A stretch of 64,000 nt of DNA from Saccharomycopsis malanga (Eukaryota > Ascomycota > Saccharomycetes > Ascoideales > Saccharomycopsidaceae): NCBI GenBank assembly GCA_004014935.1, contig CP025322.1, positions 558,001 through 622,000 of the forward strand, in the 5' to 3' direction. The stretch's first letter is position 1. Each line of letters opens with the position of its first letter. Below the pieces are notes generated by a model. The model searched no databases, was not told where the DNA came from, and saw nothing but the letters and a program-made list of their open reading frames with translations. Position numbers and translations under genes: made by a program. Positions 9,726-20,202 of this stretch are shown here, piece after piece.

Positions 9726-10507
9726 GATATTATATTTTTTTTATTATACTTCTGTCATATTTGCTCCTTTTTAATTTACTTTCCAGTTATATGCACTGAT
9801 AATGACCTCATTTTTTTTCATAGATTTCAATTAACGTTTACATTACCCATTCAAAGCTTTTTTTGTTCTAGTTTGTTGTTATACTCTTAATTTACAAGTT
9901 TTAGCTGTGTTATTTATATATGTGCGTACATTTATACTTAGCATTGGCATTTCTAATTTTTTGATGGCTTGTAGAAATAAGCCTTGTTGACTGAGATACC
10001 AAGATGCAATAGCTAAAAAAAACACGACATTTATTGTAAAATCTTGAAAGGATCAACCGTTTATATTTGAAATATTCTTGGTTTATACTGATCTAAGCTA
10101 TCGTAAACAGTGAAAAATATAGAAAACTAAACATGTCATCACATTTTAAATCTCTCAGTTTCTGTTAATAACGGCGCCCCCAACATAGGTCATCCATAAT
10201 GAAATTTCTCAAAGACTTGATGATTTTACAAACAGTCGGCAAAAGCATAGAATAATACATCTATAAGTAAAAAGACATGAATAAGAAATCAAGGAGGCCA
10301 AAAGCCAGTATAAATCAAATGAATCAAAAGAAAAAAAAATCAAAATTTAACCTTATTTTTAAGTTAAAAATATACTTGAATTCAAACAACAAGCCCCAAA
10401 ATTATCACTCCGCAACTATAAAAAAATTGACTCAAGAATAAAAAGAAATCATCTGCATAAAGTGGCATTGAATCATAGGTGTCAAAAGACAGGATAAGCT
10501 CCGAAAA
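9726..10507. other. Convergent intergenic region
   Basis: 782 bp between two convergent genes, AT-rich. I see only short T runs that could act in 3' end formation. Confidence 0.5.
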
Positions 10508-12391
10508 CTAATAAAAAGAAGAGTTTTCAATAGATTGCTCTTCATCAACCAAAAAACCAGAAAGTTGGCCATTTTCTGGAACAAAACTAAGCACATCTTC
10601 ATTGACATTATGGTTGTTTGCATCAGGCAGCAAGCTATTGTTGGAAAATGACTGGCGACTGTTATAGGACATATTATGATGATTGTCTTCATCACTGATG
10701 TCAGACTCAAAGACAACGTCATTACTGCTGATATCATCAACAGAGTCTTCTATGATGTAGACGGGAGTCGAATCTCTCATGTTTGAAGATACATGTTCGT
10801 TATTGATAGAATGATAATTAAGACTAGCAGAGGTTCCCACTAGCATACTTTGATCATTTATTCCAGGCGATGTGCCTCTGTCGACCATTTGATGATTACT
10901 AGCACTCACTGACGGCGAAGAACTGGTGGCATTTGGATAAAGTATGGTTCTGATAGCTGACCGTGCAAACGATCTAGCAGAACTTGTACTCTTTCTATTA
11001 CTTTTCCTTATACGTTTGGTGATATCGTGTTTACAAATGGGACAAACCTTTCTGTAGTTACAGAGCCAATTTAGACAACACTTATAGTGAAAGTAATGAT
11101 CACAAGGCAACAAAATGACTTTTGACTTTAATTTCCGAAATTGGTTCAAACATATTGAACATTGGTTTATTTGGTATTGGTTCAACTCTTCGACAGATAA
11201 ATGTCGATGAATTGAGGGCACTTCTGGCACAGGACTATCTACAGTGAGACTACTAGTACTATCATCTGAAGTATCCTTAGACTTTTGATCGAATCGAAAG
11301 ATTCTGAGTATAGTATTCCGGACGGATGAGGTTTTGGAAGAATCAGTGCCAACATTAGACAACGGCTTTGTGCCTTTTGTTCCTAAATAGAAATCTTTTT
11401 GTTTCTCAAACTCGTTAATGGGTATTAAATAGTCAGCGTTGTAAACGAATACAGGCAAATTTTTGACGACATTTTTAGGTGCTTTTTCAAGATTTTTCTT
11501 GTGAGTTCTTCTAAGCCTGAAAATGACATATAAAACCAGAAGCGCTATTGGTGGAGAAAACACTAGTGTTAGTAGAGCATCAAGTAAAGGAGAAGGCGTC
11601 TGGCCAGTATAAATAGCCAATTTCAATGTTTTGTCTGCACTGGTATTGATCAACTTGTTCAATTCATTCATAGTTTCTTTTGTAATGAAAATGGATGGAA
11701 CATTGACACTTTCGGGCATATTTTTCGAAAACATTGTTAACAAGCCACGTTTAAGCTGGTCATTACCAACAATGATAGCCTTGACTCCCTTTTTTTGAAA
11801 GTTTAATATTTTGTCATAGAAAGAACAACCACCTCTTTCATTGAGTATAATGGTGTTATTATTCTTGAACCGTGTTCCATCAAAATCAGGCAAACCCAAC
11901 AAACTTTGGTCTAGCAGGGCTAAATCACAACCGTTGTTTTTTACAAAAATCAAGTTGCCTTCAAACTTGTCTTCCGGGGTTTTATGAGTATCATCGTTAG
12001 AGTCATTAGCACCACTACGGTTTTTATAGACAAAATGTTTAAAAGAACGGGTCCACAAACTGTTAATAGATGAAGTGCTTTGAAAAGAGTTTTTGTAAGA
12101 ATCTGATGATGTTAGTGCCATCATAGTTGTGTCACTGTCCTCGGGAAAACTGATTCCGATTATCGGTCCGAAAGCAGCATATCTACCAACTGATCGAGAC
12201 GTTCTGTTGAAATAAGGATCGTACCATTGTAAAATAGCAGAGACAGGTAATATGGAAGGCGACCGGGTGTCCAAATCAAAGTTATAATCAAATTCTGAGA
12301 AGAGCGTGGCGGTCAAGACATAGAAACAATAGATACATATAGCCGTTGCTAGTGTTATTGATGTTATGAGACCCAACAATACGACTCTCAT
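10508..12391 (-). CDS. PA-TM-RING type membrane E3 ubiquitin ligase
   Basis: 627 aa. An N-terminal hydrophobic segment (about 3-30) is a signal peptide or anchor. A protease-associated (PA) domain lies at about 145-265 (N-L-I-F-V-K-N-N-G-C-D, then L-N-E-R-G-G-C-S-F and A-I-I-V-G-N-D). A transmembrane segment at about 270-292 is followed by basic residues. A RING-H2 finger covers 411-453 (C411, C414, C430, H432, H435, C438, C450, C453) in the cytosolic half, then a Ser/Asn-rich acidic tail. This order defines the PA-TM-RING ligases (animal RNF13/RNF167 kin), which ubiquitinate in endosomal or vacuolar membranes. Potential N-glycosylation sites occur in the lumenal part. Substrates are unknown. 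I do not assign a yeast gene name; Tul1 has a different layout. Confidence 0.85.
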   Translation of the reverse strand: MRVVLLGLITSITLATAICIYCFYVLTATLFSEFDYNFDLDTRSPSILPVSAILQWYDPYFNRTSRSVGRYAAFGPIIGISFPEDSDTTMMALTSSDSYKNSFQSTSSINSLWTRSFKHFVYKNRSGANDSNDDTHKTPEDKFEGNLIFVKNNGCDLALLDQSLLGLPDFDGTRFKNNNTIILNERGGCSFYDKILNFQKKGVKAIIVGNDQLKRGLLTMFSKNMPESVNVPSIFITKETMNELNKLINTSADKTLKLAIYTGQTPSPLLDALLTLVFSPPIALLVLYVIFRLRRTHKKNLEKAPKNVVKNLPVFVYNADYLIPINEFEKQKDFYLGTKGTKPLSNVGTDSSKTSSVRNTILRIFRFDQKSKDTSDDSTSSLTVDSPVPEVPSIHRHLSVEELNQYQINQCSICLNQFRKLKSKVILLPCDHYFHYKCCLNWLCNYRKVCPICKHDITKRIRKSNRKSTSSARSFARSAIRTILYPNATSSSPSVSASNHQMVDRGTSPGINDQSMLVGTSASLNYHSINNEHVSSNMRDSTPVYIIEDSVDDISSNDVVFESDISDEDNHHNMSYNSRQSFSNNSLLPDANNHNVNEDVLSFVPENGQLSGFLVDEEQSIENSSFY

Positions 12392-12806
12392 TGGGGCGTC
12401 ATAAATGGTATTTGCGTTTGTTTATTAACTTGGTCCTTGACCGTTTGGATTTATGATATTCATCCAAACGATGAATAAAGACCCTGATGTAAATGCCCCT
12501 TTGGTAGTGGAAATGCCAACGATTTATCTGTGCGCTCTAAACCAATCCCAAACACGACAGTGATCATCAGAGAAGATTAATAAGCCTTTGCCGTCAGTAT
12601 ATACACTGTCATTACTAGTGTTTAAGGGGCGCATGTGACACTCCTCAGAAGCGCAGATGCGCTTGGGCGATGATATACAGTATGTGATCTCATAGTTTAA
12701 CATCGGCGATTATAAGGTGCTGTAATTACGAAATTATATAAAAAGCTGCTGATTAAAAGTGTATTGGTATAGATAAGTAGAATAGTAAGAATATCTTGTG
12801 AAACCA
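12392..12806. other. Promoter region of the PA-TM-RING gene
   Basis: 415 bp between two minus-strand genes. A GC-richer patch near 12620-12670 (GCGCATGTG, GCGCAGATGCGC) may hold regulatory sites; nothing is assigned. Confidence 0.4.
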
Positions 12807-13724
12807 CTATTGGCTTAACAGATGACCTTGGCCTTGGAAAGCGCTTTGGCCTTCTGTTGCTGGCGTAGGAGGCATTGATTGTCTTTTGTTAGCCCCTGTG
12901 TCGGCCAACGGGATAATTGATGAGTTACGCAATTCCATTCTTTTGGAAGCAATCTCTTCTTCCTTCAAATATACAAAAGGAGAAGGGATCTTATTTATCA
13001 AAAAGTCAAGTTTGGATTCGATGAATGGAACCACCTTTTTCAATGGTGGCTGTATAAGCTTATTCAAATGGCCAGATCCTAACAAGTAGCCTGCAATAAG
13101 ACCAAACAAATGGCCCCAGAATGATGACACAGGAAACAAAAACGTCACAATAAGAAGAAAAACGACCGGAATATAAAGAGTTGGGATTGCAAAGTTGGAG
13201 TTGATCCGGTACACAGGAACACTCCGGCTCTTTCTCTGAGCATCAAAAGCCGCAAGCGAAAACACCCATCCACTGGCACCAATCACATTAGTGTTTGGAT
13301 AGAATACAATCCCAAGAATACAGAATGGAACAGCTGTCACCAACGCAAGAATATTCAAAGTAATGCCTGTGTAAACTGTTCCATGGGAAAACTCAAAGTC
13401 CGCCAACGGTTTATACAAACACATAATGTTCAATAACAAGTGCAATAAACTCATATGTGCTAAAGGATAATTGGTCAATCTGTTCACTAGAAACTGTTAG
13501 TACCTAAAACCCCCAAAAACATTTTATTCAACAAACAACTTACAATTCAAGTGAAATAGAGCCTTTGGATTTAAGGAGATTGCACTGCTGACCAGTGTGA
13601 AAATGTCCACCACTACCATCAAAACCAAGAAAACCGATAATCCAGACGTAAGGGCAGCATACTCGCCCTTGGAATTCGTAGGAAAAAAATACTTGACAAT
13701 TAACGAAATGTTGGCCTCTTCCAT
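12807..13724 (-). CDS. RBD2: Rhomboid protease Rbd2, two exons
   Basis: Join 13724..13544 and 13486..12807: 286 aa. Exon 1 starts at ATG (MEEANISLIVKYF...). The intron is 57 bp (GTAAGT donor, TACTAAC branch, TCTAG acceptor). Splicing gives F-H-L-N-L-N-R-L-T-N-Y-P-L-A-H. Rhomboid hallmarks are the serine motif G-A-S-G (Ser132) and the catalytic His in W-G-H-L-F-G-L-I-A-G (His186), both in hydrophobic segments, giving a Ser-His dyad. The H-M-S-L-L-H-L-L-L-N segment after the first loop is typical of Rbd2/YPL246C. It is an intramembrane serine protease of the Golgi and secretory pathway. The C-terminus is hydrophilic and rich in Gln, Ser and Pro. It is divergent from STE24 across 496 bp. Confidence 0.9.
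13487..13543 (-). other. RBD2 intron
   Basis: 57 bp; GTAAGT, TACTAAC, TCTAG; splicing is phase 1 and in frame. Confidence 0.85.
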
Positions 13725-14220
13725 TTTCAATATCTTCAACCTGGCTATATATCTCCTCTCCTAAAGGATAACCTACAAACTGTATCAATAAAGGAGTTGA
13801 ATTGTTTACATATTAGTAAATTTTCACTTTGACGTACAGATCATGTGAACCATGCGTTTCTCTGCATATATTGCATAACCGTGTTTGAAGAAGGTGGGTG
13901 GTGGTAGAAAGAAAGGCCAATAGAATGAGCATTTAGTTCAGTTTAAATTGATAAAAAAATTTTACTATAATATATATTTTTGATTAATATAGAACCATTG
14001 GGTATTTTGTAGTCGTGAAACTACCGTTGCAAAGCGTAGCGCCCATTATGGCCGGTGTTGGGATTTGTTGGACTTTTTTTTTCATACAAAAACGGGTTTC
14101 GACATCTCTCGCCGATTAGCAACTTGTCAACAACTTTCTTAGTAAATCACATGGAAAGAATCAGTCTTTTTACCAATTATCGATAGGAAGTTCTGCCATA
14201 GGCTAATAGTGGGTCCCAAG
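13725..14220. promoter_or_regulatory. Divergent promoter of RBD2 and STE24
   Basis: 496 bp, AT-rich, with a T run near 14075. No specific site is assigned. Confidence 0.4.
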
Positions 14221-15648
14221 ATGTTGTATTCGATATTACAAGTAAGTTGAGGTTGCTTACAATGTTTTTTAACATTTGCACCAACTAACCGACAACAGTC
14301 CATCAGTTCAAGTCTTGATATACCAGGATTCAACTTTAAAAATTTAATCCTCGGCTTTACATTTGCTCAATTCAGCTTTGAAACCTATTTGAAGTTACGG
14401 CAATACAAGGTGTTGAATAGACCATCACCACCAGAGTCTTTGAAGTTTGATATTGACACAGAGACTTTCAAAAAGTCACAGGCCTATTCGAAGGAAAAAA
14501 CAAGATTTGGAATTTTCACTGAGGCCTATTCTTTGGTGCAAAACTATCTTATCTTCAAGTATGATTTCTTACCATTCTTGTGGGACAAGGCTGCTGTAGG
14601 TTTGAAGGCCATTGTTCCATACTTGCCAGGTTTTTTGGGTGTTACTGCTAGCAGTCAAATTGCTCAGTCTTTAATTTTTGTTTTCCTCTTACAGATTATC
14701 CAGATCTTTGTTTCCTTCCCAATCACATACTACAGAAACTTTGTTTTGGAAGAAAAGTTTGGTTTCAACAAATTGACGCTCAAGTTGTTGATAAGTGACA
14801 CTATCAAGGTTACTATTCTTTCTTGCGTCTTTGGCGGTCCTTTGATTGGTGGCTTTTTGAAGATCATCGATTACTTTGGTGACAAGTTTGTGTTGTATGC
14901 TTGGGGTTTGGTCTTCAGTTTCCAATTGGTTATGCAAACTTTGTTTCCATCCGTGATCCAACCATTATTCAATAAGGTGGAACCTTTGGAGAAAGGCGAA
15001 TTGAGAGACTCTATTGAGGAATTGGCCAAGAAAAACCAATTTCCATTGACCAAGTTGTATGTTATCGACGGCTCCAAGAGATCTAGTCATTCTAATGCTT
15101 ATTTCATGGGTCTTCCTTGGTCTAAACAAATCGTACTTTATGATACTTTGATCAAATCTGCTACTATTAGAGAAACTACTGCTGTTTTGGCTCATGAAAT
15201 TGGTCACTGGGCTTTGTCTCACAACTTGAAAATGATTATTACTCAAAATCTTTATATTGTCTCTGTCTTCACCATGTTTTCGGTCTTCATCAACAACAAT
15301 GCTCTTTTCCAATCTTTCGGTTTCTACAACTCGAAACCTATATTAATTGGTTTCTTGTTGTTTAATGATATCTTGAAACCATTTGATTGCATTTTCACCT
15401 TTGGTGACAATCTTTTGTCTAGAAAACATGAATACGAGGCTGACAACTACGCCTTGAAACAAGGTTACGCTCAAGAATTGTCTAGATCTTTGATTAAATT
15501 GCAAATCGAAAATTTGGGTGCCATGGATGCTGACTGGTTGTACAGTGCTTACAGTTATTCCCACCCTATCTTGGCTGAAAGATTGGCCGCCATCAATTAC
15601 GTTCCTAGTGAAAAAGTTGTAAAGGAAAAAGCCACCAAATCTGATTGA
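14221..15648 (+). CDS. STE24: CAAX prenyl protease 1 (zinc metalloprotease Ste24), two exons
   Basis: Join 14221..14241 and 14299..15648: 456 aa (S. cerevisiae 453). Exon 1 is seven codons (MLYSILQ). The 57-bp intron has GTAAGT, ACTAAC and an ACAACAG acceptor, and only this first AG keeps the frame. Exon 2 then gives the conserved N-terminus D-I-P-G-F-N-F-K-N-L-I-L-G-F and F-A-Q-F-S-F-E-T-Y-L, which the unspliced frame lacks. The zinc site H-E-I-G-H is at 306-310, and the third ligand Glu lies in E-Y-E-A-D-N about 120 residues later. Several membrane spans are present. Ste24 removes the -AAX tripeptide from farnesylated proteins and makes the first N-terminal cut of a-factor, in the ER and inner nuclear membrane. 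It converges on the GH125 gene. Confidence 0.95.
14242..14298 (+). other. STE24 intron
   Basis: 57 bp, GTAAGT ... ACTAAC ... CAG, phase 0. A seven-codon first exon precedes it. Confidence 0.85.
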
Positions 15649-16245
15649 GCTAGCCAGTCATATATAGAACCCTTGTGGTTTGATGTCAGATACATTTAAG
15701 TTGCTTACTTAAAAAAATGCTAATCACATATTCCTAAATTCTGTAGAACAAGTTTGTTTTCAAGTCAAATAACTTAATAACAAAACATCGTGAACGAATT
15801 AATTGGTTTTGTTTCTTTGATTGTTTTTGACTAATAAAGAACGTATATATAGAATTAATAAACACATTAATCAAGAATATGAAAACTAGCAGCTTTAAGT
15901 TGGTACGAATTTTCTCACAAGATTTTAAATACAGTACGTTTCGCAATTTTGACGTGAAAACATAAGAACAACAATATGAAGTAAAACCTAGATAAAATAT
16001 ATTGAATGCTGTTCAAGTCGCCTAGTATTTAATACATAACTTTCTATTTATTCTCAAAAAATTAAACTTTGTTAAAATGCCTTTTACTATAATTTTAGTA
16101 TTGTAAATTACGTTTAGAATGCTGGAATTAACATGAACTATTTGAAAAATATTACACAGAAAACATAAACATTAATCACAGACACTAATACCCCAAAAAA
16201 GATAAACAATAGAAACAGATAAACAAGACACAAATATCTAAATAT
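15649..16245. other. Convergent intergenic region
   Basis: 597 bp of AT-rich DNA between STE24 and the GH125 gene; nothing recognised. Confidence 0.5.
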
Positions 16246-18048
16246 CTAAATATCTTGGGCCTCTTCACCTGGCTTGAAATCTTTGAATTCATTGTCGATT
16301 ATATAAGGTGTGTTGGCAAACTTTTTATTGAAAATTAAATGTGGTTTTCTCTCTGCTAGATCAAGGATTGTCTTACCGAGTTCCGAGTTGCACCAAGCAA
16401 ACCAAGGTCTGGTAAAATCTCTACCTGCTGGGGTATTGACGTTGACACCTTCATGCATTAATCCCAAAAAAGCTGTATTTTTCAAGACGCTAGAAAGGTC
16501 AGAAGCGATTTCCTCGTCATCGTTACTAGTTCTGATTTTCACCAAAAGGCTCATAGGCCAAGCGTAACGGTAGCCAACGTGTGGGCCACCAATTCCCTGG
16601 AAGTTTCTGCCTTTTATATAGTATGGATTCCCACGTTTGGTGAGAATCATTTTTCTGGTGTTTTGATAAAGCTCATGGCCTACGTCAATGAAACCCAAAT
16701 CAGGAAGTGACAAAAGAGATGGGATATTAGCATCATCCATAAAGTTGGCACTATTATAGCCATCTACTTCGTAGGCAAACACTTGGCCAAACTCGGGATG
16801 AGTAAAGACTCCGTAGTCATATATAGATTGGTTTACATTAGTAGCAAACTGCACAAGTTTGGAGTTTAGTTTTTCAAACTGTGGCTTATCACGAATGATA
16901 TTGTTGAGCTTATTCAACTCAGCAACCAAATAAGCATTAGCTGGAATGAACAATTGATATGTGCAAGCGTCATCGGATGGTCTGAATGCAGATCTGACCA
17001 TCTTAGTGTTGAAGTTGACTGGGTTTCCGCTCCCTGTCAAAGGAAGTGTTTCAGAGCCTATATTGGTGTTCCGTTGGAAAGTGTATCTGAAAGGAAGCAC
17101 ATCGCCATTTGGAGAGAAGGATGGAACAGATTCTCTCTGGAGAACCAATAAAATGGTCTTTACAGCAGCTTCCCACAAGTCATTAAATATCGAGTCATCG
17201 TGAGTAGCTTCGTAATATTGGTTAACTAGAGCCAAAAAGGATACCAAGGAATCCAATTCCCATTTACATTCAAACACGTTTTTCCAGTTGGGCTTAGGAA
17301 ACACGTCATCTATTGCAGAATTCTCCCGCTTTACTTTGGATTCTATAGGAGGTTGGAAAGCGTTACAATATGGATCCAACACAATGAATCTGGCCTGGGT
17401 GTTGATTGCACCTCTTATCAAATCTTTCAATGCATCATCATACTTTGCCAACTTCTGGTACGCAGACAATTGCCATGTAGAGTCACGGAGCCATTCGGCA
17501 TGGATGTCCCCTGTTACAATGAAGCTCTGAGTATATATTGAAAAGTCTAGGAAATCTGGTCCCGAGGAGCTCTTCTTCTTTTTCTTTGGCTCCGCCTTCT
17601 TGTGCCAAAGAACTGTGGTATCCAAAGTATTGGGCAAACAGTTTTCAAATAGCCGGGCCAAATCAGGATCTTTAAGTCGTACTTTGAAATCTTCAATTAC
17701 TTTCTCTACAGCTGGAGATACGTAAGTGCGACACGACTTTTTTGGTCTTTGGAAAGGAAGCTTCAAACTCCCCGTTGACAAAGGTGCATGTCTTTCTTTG
17801 GAATATTCAACATAGTTGGGACAGTTGTCTTTCTCATGCCCCAGAAAAGAGTTGAAAAAACTCCCAAATCCATGACCACCACTGTTTACAGGTATCTTCT
17901 TATTCCCAAGCAAATCATCATTATCTATAATCAAATTATCCACCAGCTTGTCATCTAGCCTTTGGCTAAGATGTAAATAAAGAAAAACGAGCGTAACCCC
18001 CACAAGGGCATACCGAAGGTGCCTAAGTAACCTGTGATTGCTGATCAT
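16246..18048 (-). CDS. GH125-family exo-alpha-1,6-mannosidase-like protein (Mug157 type)
   Basis: 600 aa. A type II anchor at about 10-28 follows a short basic N-terminus, so the rest should face the Golgi or ER lumen or the cell surface. The body is a GH125 (formerly DUF1237) (alpha/alpha)6 barrel. The signature E-W-L-R-D-S-T-W-Q-L is seen near residues 185-195, then N-A-F-Q-P-P, K-W-E-L-D-S-L, R-S-A-F-R-P-S-D-D-A, Y-E-V-D-G and the closing R-P-W-F-A-W-C-N-S-E-L. Members studied in bacteria cleave non-reducing alpha-1,6-mannose, and S. pombe mug157 is the fungal relative. A role in trimming cell-wall or N-glycan mannan is an inference. A Lys-rich loop (about 155-160) precedes the catalytic block. 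To my knowledge it has no S. cerevisiae counterpart. Confidence 0.85.
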   Translation of the reverse strand: MISNHRLLRHLRYALVGVTLVFLYLHLSQRLDDKLVDNLIIDNDDLLGNKKIPVNSGGHGFGSFFNSFLGHEKDNCPNYVEYSKERHAPLSTGSLKLPFQRPKKSCRTYVSPAVEKVIEDFKVRLKDPDLARLFENCLPNTLDTTVLWHKKAEPKKKKKSSSGPDFLDFSIYTQSFIVTGDIHAEWLRDSTWQLSAYQKLAKYDDALKDLIRGAINTQARFIVLDPYCNAFQPPIESKVKRENSAIDDVFPKPNWKNVFECKWELDSLVSFLALVNQYYEATHDDSIFNDLWEAAVKTILLVLQRESVPSFSPNGDVLPFRYTFQRNTNIGSETLPLTGSGNPVNFNTKMVRSAFRPSDDACTYQLFIPANAYLVAELNKLNNIIRDKPQFEKLNSKLVQFATNVNQSIYDYGVFTHPEFGQVFAYEVDGYNSANFMDDANIPSLLSLPDLGFIDVGHELYQNTRKMILTKRGNPYYIKGRNFQGIGGPHVGYRYAWPMSLLVKIRTSNDDEEIASDLSSVLKNTAFLGLMHEGVNVNTPAGRDFTRPWFAWCNSELGKTILDLAERKPHLIFNKKFANTPYIIDNEFKDFKPGEEAQDI

Positions 18049-18381
18049 ACTAACTTTTTGATTTAATCCAATTAGATTCTATATACAAACAACCACATAT
18101 ATCTTCAACAACTTTGTATCAACCAACAAAAAAATACAAAAAACACACCACAACCTTGCGTAGCCTTTTAATTATATTGCCGCACACCCTTGACATGCAA
18201 TTCGTCAAGGATTACATAGAAGAATGTATGCCCCTAAATTCAACTACCCATGATCCATGGACCCTTATACACGGTCCAGAATCCGGGGTGATGTTACCCT
18301 ATAATTCCTGACGTAATAAAACCGCCCCGCTGGTATATCTCTGTGCTCGTTTACTGCTGTGCCACATTGTGGGTCCAAAGT
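18049..18381. other. Promoter of GH125 gene, with a 38-codon open frame
   Basis: 333 bp. It contains a plus-strand ATG-to-TGA frame of 38 codons at 18195-18311 (starts MQFVKDYIEEC), not recognised and possibly chance. Confidence 0.35.
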
Positions 18382-18481
18382 GGCATTGTGTCCGAGTGGT
18401 TAAGGAGAAGCACTCGAATATTTTGACGTTTGAGATATGCTTTGGCCTTTGGCCGCGCAGGTTCGAATCCTGCCAATGTCG
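18382..18481 (+). tRNA. tRNA-Ser(CGA) with intron, second copy
   Basis: 100 nt, identical to the copy at 4947-5046 except for one base in the intron (TATTTTGACG instead of TATTTTAACG). The anticodon CGA is at 18415-18417 and the 18-nt intron at 18419-18436. A run of T follows immediately and serves as Pol III terminator. It lies in opposite orientation to the first copy, 13.3 kb away. Confidence 0.95.
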
Positions 18482-19143
18482 TTTTTTTTATTGTATTTCT
18501 TTTTTGCTCTGGTTTGAGCAACCATTATCAAAGAGCATTGATTGTAAACGTTTAGTTAATGAAAGATTGGACGCATACTTTTTTTCCCTTGCACCAATGT
18601 ATATTTGTCTTTTTTGGTCTACTTGAATATTAGACTTACTAGATTGATTTCGAAAATGGAAGAAGATGATCAGAATTTAAGAAATAGAATTTACAACATA
18701 CATAAAATAAGCTGTAGCCATTGCTAGCCAGGAGTTTGTATTAAAGTAAGTTTAAACTTGTGTTCATGACCAAAAATCTCAAAACTTTTTAAATTTTTCA
18801 ATTCTCCTGCTCTTCTTGAGTTGCCAAAACCAAGTTCTTACATAACTTATTCATAGACGTTTGAAATTGCTCTGAAATACAAATCTCAACATTTAACTCA
18901 GCTGAGAAAAATACAGCTAAAATAAATACCCAACTTGCCCCCACCTTTATACCACCTGTGAAGTGCATAACATGCATTGCATGCATAGTAGGTATTACCC
19001 CCCTGTCCCGGAGTTTATTGTAGCGTGCACAGTTCGTTTATCGTACCTGAAAAATGGCGAGGCTTTCAGCGGCCATATGAAGAACAGGCTATCGAATATA
19101 AAGTAGGTATACTTATAATTAGACACAACATATAGAATACATA
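18482..19143. promoter_or_regulatory. ERG20 upstream region with TGCATG cluster
   Basis: 662 bp. The palindromic ATGCATTGCATGCAT patch at 18972-18986 and a C-rich patch (CCCCCCTGTCCCGG, about 19000) stand out in AT-rich DNA and are candidate regulatory sites for ERG20. Confidence 0.35.
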
Positions 19144-20202
19144 ATGTCTGACAAAGCTGCTAGCAAGGCCAAATTTTTGTCTGTTTTTCCAGAGATTGTT
19201 GCAGAATTGCAGGATGTTCTCAAAGGATATGGAATCGCCAACGACGCAATTGAATGGTTCACCAGAAACTTGGAATACAACACTCCAGGTGGTAAGTTAA
19301 ACAGAGGTATATCTGTGGTTGACACATATGTTATTTTAAAGAATTACAAATCTATTGATGACTTGTCGAAAGAAGAATACAAGAAAGTGGCTTTATTGGG
19401 ATGGTGCATTGAATTGTTACAAGCCTATTTCCTCGTTGCTGATGACATGATGGATCAATCTATTACTAGAAGAGGTCAACCATGTTGGTACAGAGTGGAC
19501 AATGTCAAGGAAATTGCTATCAACGACTCTTTCATGTTGGAAGGTTCTATTTACATTTTGTTGAAGAAATATTTCAGAAACGATCCTTATTATGTTGATT
19601 TGTTGGATTTGTTCCACGAAGTCACTTTCCAAACCGAATGTGGTCAATTATTAGATTTGATCACTGCTCCAGAAGACCATGTAGACTTATCCAAGTTCAG
19701 TTTGTCCAAACATTCTTTCATTGTCATTTTCAAAACTGCCTACTACAGTTTCTATTTGCCTGTGGCCTTGGCCATGTACGTAGCAGGCATTGCTGACGAA
19801 AAGGACCTTAAACAGGCAAGAGACGTCTTGATTCCTTTGGGCGAATATTTCCAAATCCAGGACGATTACTTGGACAACTTTGGTAAGCCAGAGGACATTG
19901 GTAAAATCGGCACCGACATTCAAGACAACAAATGCTCCTGGGTTGTTAACACTGCCTTACAAATTGTTAACCCAGAGCAAAGAAAATTGCTTGACGAAAA
20001 CTATGGCAGAAAAGATACTGTCAAAGAGGCTAAAGTCAAAGAGCTTTTCAACGAATTAGGAATAGAAAAGATTTACCACGACTATGAAGAGAAAATCACC
20101 ACTGAACTCAGAGAGAAGATCAGCAAGATTGACGAGAGCAGAGGGTTCAAAGGCAAAGTCTTGACCGTTTTCTTGAACAAGATTTATAAACGTTCTAAAT
20201 AA
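19144..20202 (+). CDS. ERG20: Farnesyl pyrophosphate synthase
   Basis: 352 aa, the same size as S. cerevisiae Erg20. Both aspartate-rich motifs are intact: D-D-M-M-D at 100-104 followed by R-R-G-Q-P, and D-D-Y-L-D at 240-244. Motif T-E-C-G-Q-L-L-D-L (about 164-172) and the C-terminal K-I-Y-K-R are also present. It condenses DMAPP with two IPP to give geranyl and then farnesyl diphosphate for sterols, dolichol, ubiquinone, heme A and prenylation. Codon use is strongly biased (TTG leucine), as for a highly expressed gene. No intron. STE24 in this window acts on proteins prenylated with its product, but the genes are not adjacent. Confidence 0.97.
   Translation: MSDKAASKAKFLSVFPEIVAELQDVLKGYGIANDAIEWFTRNLEYNTPGGKLNRGISVVDTYVILKNYKSIDDLSKEEYKKVALLGWCIELLQAYFLVADDMMDQSITRRGQPCWYRVDNVKEIAINDSFMLEGSIYILLKKYFRNDPYYVDLLDLFHEVTFQTECGQLLDLITAPEDHVDLSKFSLSKHSFIVIFKTAYYSFYLPVALAMYVAGIADEKDLKQARDVLIPLGEYFQIQDDYLDNFGKPEDIGKIGTDIQDNKCSWVVNTALQIVNPEQRKLLDENYGRKDTVKEAKVKELFNELGIEKIYHDYEEKITTELREKISKIDESRGFKGKVLTVFLNKIYKRSK

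Noticed and set aside
18195-18311. 38-codon open frame MQFVKDYIEEC... upstream of tRNA-Ser
   Set aside because: No family recognised, no splice signals around it, and too short to separate from chance.
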